Positions 1-4,985 of a stretch of 6,384 nucleotides of DNA are shown here, piece after piece. Position 1 is the stretch's first letter, and each line of letters opens with the position of its first letter. Where the stretch lies: assembly GCA_937876715.1 (NCBI GenBank), contig CALEGA010000012.1, positions 1-6,384 of the forward strand, written 5' to 3'. The DNA comes from an uncultured Candidatus Saccharibacteria bacterium. GTDB taxonomy: Bacteria; Patescibacteriota; Saccharimonadia; Saccharimonadales; Saccharimonadaceae. Below the pieces are notes generated by a model, which had not been told where the DNA came from, searched no databases, and saw only the letters and a list, made by a program, of their open reading frames with translations. Both the position numbers and the translations under genes were made by a program.

Positions 1-1510
1 CGACCGCATTCTAAACTCTTACTACCTCAAAACTTACCCCACCGGCATCGACGCCTATACTGCCGCCTTCACTATCCCCGACTTTATGTTTTTCATCCTC
101 ACCTCCGGCGCCCTTGCCGTCTCCTTCATCCCAGTCTTTAATGAGCGCCTCATGAAGGGCAACAAAAAGTCCGCCTGGGAACTCTCTAGCTCTCTCCTCA
201 ACTTCCTCGCCCTCATCACTTTTATCGCCAGCATTCTCATTATGATTTTCGCCGAGCCGCTCGTCCGCTACGTCGTCGGTCCAGGGCTTGACGAATCCGG
301 CACCATCCTCGCCGTCAACATGATGCGCGTCATCGCCATCAACCCCTTCCTCTTCAGTATTTCCACCGTCCTCGCCTCCATGCAGCAGGCCGTCGGTCGC
401 TTCGTCTTCTACGCCCTCGCGCCCGCTATGTATAATATCGGCATCCTCCTAGGTATCACCGTCTTCACCGGCGGCATCAACCTCTTCGGTTGGCAAATCT
501 TCGAGGGCGGCATTATGGGCGTCGCCATCGGCGTTGCTTTTGGCGCCGTGCTCCAGCTCATCACTAGCCTCGTTGGTCTCTTCGGTCTCGGTTTCGACTA
601 TAATTTCAAAATTAACTGGAAAAATCAAGGTTTCCGCAGCGTCCTCCGACTTCTCCCCGCCCGTTCGCTCGATCAAGGAATCGACTACGTCAACACGCTC
701 GTTTCCACCAACCTCAGCTCGCGGATGGGCGCCGGCGTTCTCCGCAGCTTCCAGCAGGCAAGCACGCTCCACCAAATGCCTGTCTCGCTCATCGGCGTTG
801 CCATCTCTACTGCTTTCTTCCCCCAACTTACCAAAGAACTCGGCGCTGGCGACAAAGACAAATTCCACGAAACTTTCCGCACCGCTCTCCGCTCAATTAT
901 TTGGATTGCTCTGCCAATCTCCGTTATCGCTTTCTTCGCCCGCGGCTACGTCGTCAACTTTATTATGAACGGCGGCGATATGCTCATTTCCACCTTACTC
1001 GGCACTTTAATCGTGGCAATTTTCGCCCAAAGCATCTTCCACATCGCCTCGCGCGGCTTTTATGCTTACCAAGACACCAGAACCCCGCTCATCGTCAGCG
1101 TCATTGCCATCGGCTCCACTATCGGTATGATGATTTTGTTCTATACCATCGGCTTCGGTCCCGAGGGACTTGGCTGGGCGCAATCCATCGGCGCCGTCTT
1201 TGAAGTTCTCCTCCTCCTCGGCATCCTCCATCGCCGCTCCGGCCGCAAACTTATCAACAAAGAACTCATTAAAGCGATCGAAAAAATGTTCCTCGCCGGC
1301 TTAATTACCGCCTGCGTCGCCTATTCTATGACCAAATTCCTGCCACTTATGGCAAGCGACAACTCGTTCCTTGCCACTTTCCCGAAATTCTGTGTCATCA
1401 CCGCCGTCTCACTCGTTGCTTACCTCCTCTCCTGCTACTTCCTCAACATTGCCGAAGCCGCACCCGTGTTCAAAAAACTCAAAAAAATCATTTTCCGCAA
1501 CACGGATTAG
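1..1510 (+). CDS. murJ: MurJ/MviN-type lipid II flippase, 5'-truncated by the window edge
   Basis: MurJ, a MOP-superfamily inner-membrane protein, flips the peptidoglycan precursor lipid II from the cytoplasmic to the outer face of the membrane. The frame is open from base 2, so the start lies upstream and about 500 residues are visible. The first residues (DRILNSYYLKTYPTGIDAY...) continue smoothly into IPDFMFFILTSGALAVSFIP, which matches the family pattern of a DAF/IP segment followed by GALs-afiPvF. Further family marks are AEPLVRYVVGPGLDE and the QQAVGRFVFYALAPAMYN segment (family-like RF..ALAPilyN). Many hydrophobic helices alternate with short polar loops to the C-terminus, consistent with about 14 membrane segments. 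The stop is TAG at 1508-1510. Codons strongly prefer C in the third position. The ATG at 86 is internal to the family domain and is not the start. No clear terminator follows. Family assignment is firm; substrate is inferred from the family. Confidence 0.92.
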   Translation, partial: DRILNSYYLKTYPTGIDAYTAAFTIPDFMFFILTSGALAVSFIPVFNERLMKGNKKSAWELSSSLLNFLALITFIASILIMIFAEPLVRYVVGPGLDESGTILAVNMMRVIAINPFLFSISTVLASMQQAVGRFVFYALAPAMYNIGILLGITVFTGGINLFGWQIFEGGIMGVAIGVAFGAVLQLITSLVGLFGLGFDYNFKINWKNQGFRSVLRLLPARSLDQGIDYVNTLVSTNLSSRMGAGVLRSFQQASTLHQMPVSLIGVAISTAFFPQLTKELGAGDKDKFHETFRTALRSIIWIALPISVIAFFARGYVVNFIMNGGDMLISTLLGTLIVAIFAQSIFHIASRGFYAYQDTRTPLIVSVIAIGSTIGMMILFYTIGFGPEGLGWAQSIGAVFEVLLLLGILHRRSGRKLINKELIKAIEKMFLAGLITACVAYSMTKFLPLMASDNSFLATFPKFCVITAVSLVAYLLSCYFLNIAEAAPVFKKLKKIIFRNTD

Positions 1511-1522
1511 TCGTCCAGTTGC

Positions 1523-1551
1523 TTTACAAAAATTCTTGCATATGCTATATT
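1523..1551 (+). promoter_or_regulatory. Promoter of the candidate structured RNA
   Basis: A TTTACA -35 box (1523-1528) lies exactly 17 bp before a TATATT -10 box (1546-1551). An extended TG sits at 1543-1544. The predicted start is about 1558. It lies just after the murJ stop and has no long ORF downstream, so the product is likely a non-coding RNA. Confidence 0.65.
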
Positions 1552-1575
1552 GAGAGTGCACAAACCATTTTCAAC

Positions 1576-1613
1576 GAACAAGTTGTTCTTGGATGGAACA
1601 AGTGTGTTCTTGG
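1576..1613 (+). repeat. Tandem imperfect repeat of a GAACAA...TTGTTC dyad
   Basis: Two nearly identical units, gaacaagttgttcttgg (1576-1592) and gaacaagtgtgttcttgg (1596-1613), differ by one inserted base and a 3-nt gap. Each is an inverted repeat. The dyad centres lie about 20.5 bp apart, roughly two DNA helical turns, and sit about 20-50 bp downstream of the predicted transcription start. They could be paired operators, or alternative pairing partners inside the RNA, since 1583-1588 can also pair with 1596-1601. Confidence 0.6.
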
Positions 1614-1731
1614 CTCAAGACCTCTTGGACAGAAAAATTAATATGTTTTCTTCATTGATGTATTAGTCCTTTCAGCTGTCCTTCTATTCATAATTATCTT
1701 GAGCCAATGAACTCAAGGAAAACAACATAAA

Positions 1732-1762
1732 CGCGCAGAATATCAAGACTTGCGCGATTTTT
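1732..1762 (+). terminator. Intrinsic terminator of the candidate small RNA
   Basis: CGCGCA (1732-1737) pairs with TGCGCG (1751-1756), with a 13-nt loop, and is followed by ATTTTT. The 3' arm overlaps the putative -35 box of the next promoter. Confidence 0.75.
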
Positions 1763-1778
1763 AATCCTCTGCTAAAAT
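1750..1778 (+). promoter_or_regulatory. Promoter of the small-ORF transcript
   Basis: TTGCGC (1750-1755) lies 17 bp before TAAAAT (1773-1778), and an extended TG sits at 1770-1771. The expected start is about 1785, giving a 5' leader of roughly 64 nt before the ATG at 1849. That contrasts with the leaderless genes elsewhere in the window. The -35 box lies inside the terminator stem of the preceding RNA. Confidence 0.55.
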
Positions 1779-1831
1779 ACTCACTATCGCTCTCAAAAAA
1801 CCAGAAGTCGAAAGGAGCGAAAAACATTAAC

Positions 1832-1848
1832 AGGAGGCAACACGCCTA
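1832..1848 (+). promoter_or_regulatory. Shine-Dalgarno partly in a hairpin upstream of the small ORF
   Basis: AGGAGG is at 1832-1837. AGGC (1835-1838) can pair with GCCT (1844-1847) around a 5-nt AACAC loop, which would partly hide the ribosome site. A second Shine-Dalgarno-like AAAGGAG lies 20 nt upstream at 1811-1817. Confidence 0.45.
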
Positions 1849-1938
1849 ATGCGTATCAGACTAAAACGCGCGAATCGTAAGACTGTGCGTAAGTCTAAGA
1901 TAGCTCCTGCCCCTTGGCAAGAGTTTATCGAGATTTAG
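1849..1938 (+). CDS. Candidate 29-residue basic small protein, unknown function
   Basis: The reading frame from ATG 1849 to TAG 1936-1938 gives a 29-residue peptide. It starts MRIRLKRANRK, and nine of the first 17 residues are Arg or Lys. It ends in a Pro/Trp/acidic tail (PAPWQEFIEI). A perfect AGGAGG lies at 1832-1837 with an 11-nt spacer. The unit has its own promoter and a strong terminator, so it appears to be a monocistronic short gene. Codon use (CGT, AAG, GTG, CCT) does not show the C-ending bias of the neighbours. This could mean high expression, RNA-structure constraint, or that the frame is not translated. The basic N-terminus suggests nucleic-acid or ribosome binding, but I recognise no family. 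The alternative is a second structured RNA: 1910-1915 can pair with 1957-1962, and 1940-1945 with 1952-1957. Confidence 0.5.
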   Translation: MRIRLKRANRKTVRKSKIAPAPWQEFIEI

Positions 1939-1969
1939 CTAAACGCTGAATCGTTTAAGGGGTTATTTC

Positions 1970-1993
1970 AGTTCCCGCAAGGGAACTTTTTTT
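1970..1993 (+). terminator. Intrinsic terminator after the small ORF
   Basis: AGTTCCC (1970-1976) and GGGAACT (1981-1987) form a perfect stem with a GCAA (GNRA) loop, followed by a run of T to 1993. It separates the small-ORF unit from the next gene. Confidence 0.9.
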
Positions 1994-2006
1994 GTCTTTC
2001 AATCTG

Positions 2007-2022
2007 TGCTACAATATACCTT
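2007..2022 (+). promoter_or_regulatory. Extended -10 promoter giving a leaderless dsbA-like mRNA
   Basis: The sequence TGCTACAAT (2007-2015) is an extended -10 element. There is no convincing -35: the expected place is in the preceding T-run. The -10 box ends only 7 nt before the ATG at 2023, so transcription should start at or within a base of the start codon. No Shine-Dalgarno is present. Confidence 0.65.
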
Positions 2023-2778
2023 ATGAAAAATAATCGCACTCTCATCATATCTATTTTAGTCATCATCGTTCTCTTTATCTGCGGCTTCGTCCTCATCCCC
2101 CGAATTATCAAAAGTTCAAACCCCGAAGACGAATACGGCTACGTTCTCCCCTCCACAGTTGACCTCTCCAAATACGACCTCACTAAGTTTATCGACGCCA
2201 ACGACGACAACGGCCAAATCGCCGACCACGTCAAAGGCGACATCAAAACCGCCAAAGTCGTCCTCTTCGAATATGCCGACTATCAGTGCTCCGCCTGCGC
2301 CCTCTTCCAATCTTGGATTGAAGAACTGGTCAAGGAGTATGATGGCAAATTTGCTGTCATCTACCGCTCCTACCCACTCACCAACATCCACCCGAACGCC
2401 ATCGCTGCTGCCAGCGCGGTTGAAGCCGCTGGTCTTCAAGGCTATTGGAAAGAAATGGGCGACCTCGTCTTCGCTAACCAAGCCGAATGGTTCTATGCCA
2501 CCGGCAGCAAGCGCACCGAATACTTCGTCTCCTACTTCAAGTCCGTCTCGGGCGACCAAGGCAACGTTGACCAGTTCAAGTCCGACCTCGGCTCCAACCG
2601 TGTCAAAGCAAAAGTCAACTTCGACAAAGCTGTCGCTGAGTCCTACAAGCTAGAAGCCACTCCTTCCTTTATCGGCTCCGACGGCAAGGAACTCGACTTC
2701 TCCACCGACGTCGAACAAACTAAAACCGGCATCATGAACTTTATGAGAAACTACATCAACAAAAAACTCAGCAAATAA
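2023..2778 (+). CDS. Membrane-anchored DsbA-like thiol:disulfide oxidoreductase
   Basis: The 251-residue protein has a short positive N-terminus and one hydrophobic segment (about residues 7-27), an uncleaved anchor or signal that places the rest outside the membrane. The body is a thioredoxin-fold domain of the DsbA/BdbD type (Thioredoxin_4-like). The strand KVVLFEYADYQC leads into the active site C-S-A-C (C89-C92). A helical insert follows, with a YPLTNIHPNA segment. The cis-proline loop is ATPSF (T213-P214). Such proteins introduce or exchange disulfides in exported proteins. The C-S-A-C dipeptide differs from the CPHC of E. coli DsbA, so whether it oxidises or isomerises cannot be told. 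It is a single-gene unit between two terminators. The pilin-like product encoded just downstream has two close cysteines and is a possible substrate, which is inference. The start is fixed by the adjacent promoter. Confidence 0.9.
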   Translation: MKNNRTLIISILVIIVLFICGFVLIPRIIKSSNPEDEYGYVLPSTVDLSKYDLTKFIDANDDNGQIADHVKGDIKTAKVVLFEYADYQCSACALFQSWIEELVKEYDGKFAVIYRSYPLTNIHPNAIAAASAVEAAGLQGYWKEMGDLVFANQAEWFYATGSKRTEYFVSYFKSVSGDQGNVDQFKSDLGSNRVKAKVNFDKAVAESYKLEATPSFIGSDGKELDFSTDVEQTKTGIMNFMRNYINKKLSK

Positions 2779-2782
2779 AAAT

Positions 2783-2805
2783 TAGACCCTACGGGGTCTA
2801 TTTTT

Positions 2806-2806
<1 letters not shown>
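2783..2806. terminator. Bidirectional intrinsic terminator between the dsbA-like gene and tRNA-Ser
   Basis: TAGACCC (2783-2789) and GGGTCTA (2794-2800) pair around a TACG loop. On the plus strand TTTTTT follows. On the minus strand the stem is followed by AATTTTTA, so it can also end the tRNA-Ser transcript directly after its CCA end. Confidence 0.85.
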
Positions 2807-2893
<87 letters not shown>

Positions 2894-2900
2894 GCGCACC

Positions 2901-2909
2901 ATTTTACCA
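2901..2909 (-). promoter_or_regulatory. Extended -10 of the tRNA-Ser gene
   Basis: On the minus strand TGGTAAAAT (2909-2901) is an extended -10. It ends 7 nt before the first base of mature tRNA-Ser (2893), so the primary transcript should start at, or one base before, the mature 5' end. No convincing -35 is seen. Confidence 0.55.
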
Positions 2910-2924
2910 TAAATCTCCGCAATA

Positions 2925-2939
2925 TGCTATAATACTCTT
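2925..2939 (+). promoter_or_regulatory. Extended -10 promoter of the pilin-like gene, leaderless
   Basis: TGCTATAAT (2925-2933) is a consensus extended -10. It ends 6 nt before the ATG at 2940, so the expected transcription start coincides with the start codon. No Shine-Dalgarno and no good -35 are present. It stands back to back with the tRNA-Ser promoter, and the two -10 boxes are 21 bp apart. Confidence 0.7.
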
Positions 2940-3338
2940 ATGAAACGAAACTCTTTCAAAAAAGCTTTCACCGTCCCCGAACTTCTTGTCGTCTGCGCGT
3001 TCGCCGCACTCTTGCTCATTCTCTTCTTCATCCAAAAATCTAACGTTGACGCTATGAACCGTGACGAAAAACGCAAGACCGCCATCAACGCTATGTACTA
3101 CGCCCTCGAAGAAAGCTTCTACGCCAACAACAAATACTACCCCGAAGAAATCAACGAGTCCGTCCTCACCGTCATTGACCCCGAACTCTTCACCGACCCC
3201 AACGGCTTTTATATCAACACCGACCTTAGCTCATACTCTTACGAAGCGACCAACTGCAAGGACGCCAAATGCAAGAGCTATACCCTCCGCGCCGAGCTAG
3301 AAAAAGAAGACAGCTTCATCAAACGTAACCGTAATTAA
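2940..3338 (+). CDS. Type IV pilin-like (prepilin) protein
   Basis: The 132-residue protein has a short basic leader (MKRNSFKKA) and then FTVPELLVV, followed by a hydrophobic stretch to about residue 31. This matches the class III signal of type IV prepilins and pseudopilins, normally G-FTLIELLVV. The conserved glutamate at mature position 5 (E14) is present. The -1 residue is Ala instead of the usual Gly, and position 4 is Pro. After cleavage by a prepilin peptidase the N-terminal helix would pack in a pilus or secretion pseudopilus core. The soluble domain is short and Tyr-rich, and ends with a C106/C111 pair followed by YTLRAELE, which resembles the end of small Gram-positive-type pilins. 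It is followed after 10 nt by the HAD gene, in a likely operon. It could be a major pilin or a minor one; that is undecided. Confidence 0.82.
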   Translation: MKRNSFKKAFTVPELLVVCAFAALLLILFFIQKSNVDAMNRDEKRKTAINAMYYALEESFYANNKYYPEEINESVLTVIDPELFTDPNGFYINTDLSSYSYEATNCKDAKCKSYTLRAELEKEDSFIKRNRN

Positions 3339-3342
3339 GGAG
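3337..3342 (+). promoter_or_regulatory. Canonical Shine-Dalgarno of the HAD gene
   Basis: AAGGAG lies 6 nt before the ATG at 3349 and overlaps the pilin stop codon. It fixes the start. It shows that internal operon genes here use Shine-Dalgarno initiation, while first genes appear leaderless. Confidence 0.85.
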
Positions 3343-3348
3343 AAAATA

Positions 3349-4134
3349 ATGAAAAAAGTTCTAAGTTTCGACGTTGACCAGACTCTCAACGTCGCCAAAA
3401 CCCCCATTCCCGACGAAATCGCCGACCTCTTGATTGGCTGCCTCCGCGCGGACCTCGCCATCTGCCCGATTTCCGGTCAAAAATTTGACCAATTCTTAAT
3501 CCAGATTGTTGACCGCCTCGTTGAACGCGGCGCCACACCAGCAGACCTCACCAACCTCCACCTTTTCGTCGCCCAAGGCACGCAATACTACCGTTTCGAC
3601 ACCGAGAAAAAAGATTGGGAACAAGTCTATAGCTTCCCGCTGACCGATGAACAAGTCGAAAAAATCACGCACGCCATCGAAACCGCCGCCAAAGAACTCG
3701 GCTTCTGGGAAGAAGACAAGCTCCAAGCTGGCGACGAGATTATCGAAAACCGCCTCTCTCAAGTTACTTTCTCCGCGCTCGGTCAAAAAGCCGGTACCAA
3801 GGAAAAATACGCTTGGGATCCCGATTGCAAAAAACGCGAAGCCATCGTCAAGCGCGCCAAGGAACTTGCGCCCGAGTTTGATTATGAAATTGGCGGCACC
3901 ACCAGCATCAACGCCATCACCCCAGGTATGAACAAAGTCTTCGGTATGACTCACCTTATGGAAGAGCTCGGCGTCGAGAAAGCAGACATTCTCTACTTCG
4001 GCGATATGACCCAGCCAGGCGGCAACGACTACCCCGTCGTTCAAATGGGTATCGACGCCATCACCGTCCGCTCGCACGAAGACACCGCCTACGCCCTCCG
4101 CGGCATCCTCGGTTTCACCGGCAATCTCGCTTAG
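3349..4134 (+). CDS. HAD-IIB family protein, phosphomannomutase-like
   Basis: The 261-residue protein is a haloacid dehalogenase-fold phosphotransferase. Motif I is SFDVDQT, with nucleophile D8 and acid/base D10. Motif II is CPISGQKF (S42). The motif III lysine is probably K196 in PGMNKVFGM. Motif IV is FGDMTQPGGND, with D219 and D227. The cap region IENRLSQVTFSALGQKA followed by WDPDCKKRE, then IGGTTSINAITPG, and the tail TVRSHEDTA parallel the eukaryotic-type alpha-phosphomannomutases, which interconvert mannose 6-phosphate and mannose 1-phosphate. The arginine that in my recollection ends the PMM motif (..PIGR) is Gln here (SALGQ). A sugar-phosphate phosphatase or another mutase is therefore possible. 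It probably forms an operon with the pilin gene, 10 nt downstream of it, so the product may feed sugar nucleotides for envelope glycans (inference). No convincing terminator follows. Confidence 0.82.
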   Translation: MKKVLSFDVDQTLNVAKTPIPDEIADLLIGCLRADLAICPISGQKFDQFLIQIVDRLVERGATPADLTNLHLFVAQGTQYYRFDTEKKDWEQVYSFPLTDEQVEKITHAIETAAKELGFWEEDKLQAGDEIIENRLSQVTFSALGQKAGTKEKYAWDPDCKKREAIVKRAKELAPEFDYEIGGTTSINAITPGMNKVFGMTHLMEELGVEKADILYFGDMTQPGGNDYPVVQMGIDAITVRSHEDTAYALRGILGFTGNLA

Positions 4135-4166
4135 CCACCTCTGTTTCACATTATTTCCTTAATTGC

Positions 4167-4195
4167 TTGTATTTTTTAAGCATAGGGGGTAAAAT
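4167..4195 (+). promoter_or_regulatory. Promoter of tpiA, leaderless
   Basis: TTGTAT (4167-4172) lies 17 bp before TAAAAT (4190-4195), which ends 7 nt before the ATG at 4203. No Shine-Dalgarno lies near that ATG. Unlike the other promoters in this window it has GGGGG instead of a TG extension. The TTG of the -35 box is in frame with tpiA and could be mistaken for an upstream start codon. Confidence 0.6.
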
Positions 4196-4202
4196 AATTA
4201 CT

Positions 4203-4985
4203 ATGAAGACTTATATTATTGGCAACTGGAAAATGAACTTTACCGTAGGAGAGTCCTCGCTCTTCCTGCACAAACTTTTACAAAAAGTCCACGGCTACCG
4301 CGACATTGAAGTCGTCGTCTCGCCGTCCTTAATGGCGTTGCAATCTCTCTCGCTCCAAACTGACCGCCGCAAAATCAAGCTCGCCGCGCAAAATTTCTAT
4401 CACCGTGACTTCGGCGCCTACACTGGCGAAGTCTCCATTGCGCAACTCCGCTCCCTCGTCGATTACGCCATTGTCGGTCACTCCGAACGCCGCTATATCT
4501 TCAACGAATCTGATAAAGACATCCGCGCCAAAGTCGCCGCTGCCTTAAGAAACGGCCTCACCCCCATCCTTTGCGTCGGCGAAACCGAATCTGAGCGCAC
4601 TTTCGGCGAAACCGCCGACGTTCTCCGCGACCAAGTCCTCGGTGGGCTCTCGGAAATCTCCGCCGAAGACATCAGTAAATGCATCATCGCCTACGAACCC
4701 GTTTGGGCTATCTCTGGTCACGGCAAAGCGGCAAAGGTCGCCTCCCCGCTCGACGTCAAAGATGCTTTCGCACTCATTCGCAGCGTCCTCAAAGAAACCT
4801 ACGGCAAAACCACAGCGGAAGAAACCCCGCTCCTCTTCGGCGGCAGCGTTAAATCCACCAACGCCGAGTCTTATCTCTTGCTTGACGATTGTAATGGTCT
4901 CCTTATCGGTGGCGCCAGTTTGATTGCGCCGGAGTTTACTGATATAATAGAAATTGCTAAACGAGTGAAAGATGCCCACAACTAG
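4203..4985 (+). CDS. tpiA: Triosephosphate isomerase
   Basis: Triosephosphate isomerase interconverts dihydroxyacetone phosphate and glyceraldehyde 3-phosphate in cytoplasmic glycolysis and gluconeogenesis. The 260-residue product has the usual length. It starts MKTYIIGNWKMN, with N8 and K10 of the active site. The catalytic histidine is H93 in VGHSERR, and the catalytic glutamate is E165 in AYEPVWAI. The phosphate-binding motifs LFGGSVKSTN and GLLIGGASL are intact. The mobile loop 6 reads AISGHGKAA rather than the usual AIGTGKTA, one residue longer. The ATG at 4203 is chosen because homologues begin at this point and the promoter lies immediately before it; the in-frame TTG at 4167 is part of the -35 box. 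The last 14 nt overlap the next gene, and the 3' end appears to carry that gene's promoter. Confidence 0.96.
   Translation: MKTYIIGNWKMNFTVGESSLFLHKLLQKVHGYRDIEVVVSPSLMALQSLSLQTDRRKIKLAAQNFYHRDFGAYTGEVSIAQLRSLVDYAIVGHSERRYIFNESDKDIRAKVAAALRNGLTPILCVGETESERTFGETADVLRDQVLGGLSEISAEDISKCIIAYEPVWAISGHGKAAKVASPLDVKDAFALIRSVLKETYGKTTAEETPLLFGGSVKSTNAESYLLLDDCNGLLIGGASLIAPEFTDIIEIAKRVKDAHN
4920..4948 (+). promoter_or_regulatory. Promoter embedded in the 3' end of tpiA
   Basis: TTGATT (4920-4925) lies 17 bp before a perfect TATAAT (4943-4948), with an extended TG at 4940-4941. The start would be about 4955, which leaves a leader of about 17 nt for the ATG at 4972. The box falls on codons ATA ATA in a gene that otherwise prefers ATC. 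Confidence 0.6.

Larger units (their letters stand above)
1558..1762 (+). ncRNA. Candidate 6S-like structured small RNA, about 205 nt
   Basis: This stretch is bounded by a good promoter and an intrinsic terminator and contains no credible ORF. It folds by eye into one long rod of nested helices. The outer helix is 1582-1587 with 1721-1726, continued by 1588-1591 with 1714-1717. A perfect 10-bp helix pairs 1611-1620 with 1697-1706. Then 1627-1632 pairs with 1676-1681, and an AU helix 1639-1643 pairs with 1661-1665. Between the outer and the 10-bp helix is a large asymmetric bubble (about 1592-1610 against 1707-1713). A rod of about 200 nt with a central bubble closed by GC-rich pairs is the architecture of 6S RNA, which sequesters sigma70-type RNA polymerase by mimicking an open promoter. 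No diagnostic 6S primary sequence was recognised, so the identity is an inference. An alternative is another regulatory sRNA of unknown target. Confidence 0.5.

Noticed and set aside
86..88. ATG at 86 as the start of the murJ gene
   Set aside because: The frame is open back to base 2 and the residues before 86 continue the MurJ family pattern, so the true start is outside the window.
1576..1609. LexA-type SOS boxes (GAAC-N4-GTTC)
   Set aside because: The spacers between GAAC and GTTC are 5 and 6 bases, not the 4 of the Gram-positive LexA box, and the sites are downstream of the transcription start.
1558..1762. Riboswitch or leader controlling the next gene
   Set aside because: A terminator is followed by a separate promoter for the next unit, and no known aptamer sequence was recognised, so a free-standing RNA is the simpler reading.
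1558..1993. tmRNA, RNase P RNA or SRP RNA
   Set aside because: No tRNA-like 3' end with T-arm and CCA, no tag frame in that context, no RNase P core motifs and no SRP GGAA-type tip were seen.
3496..4149. Long minus-strand open frame opposite the HAD gene, and a similar one at 449-868
   Set aside because: They are shadows produced by the strong C-ending codon bias of the genuine plus-strand genes, and their protein sequences match no family.
4135..4166. Terminator between the HAD gene and tpiA
   Set aside because: Only a weak TGCTT/AAGCA pairing with the T-run inside the loop is present (4164-4182), so readthrough into tpiA is possible and no terminator is called.
4167..4202. In-frame TTG start that would add 12 residues to TpiA
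   Set aside because: The TTG is the -35 box of the tpiA promoter, the added residues match nothing in the family, and homologues begin at the ATG at 4203 (MKTYIIGNWKMN).
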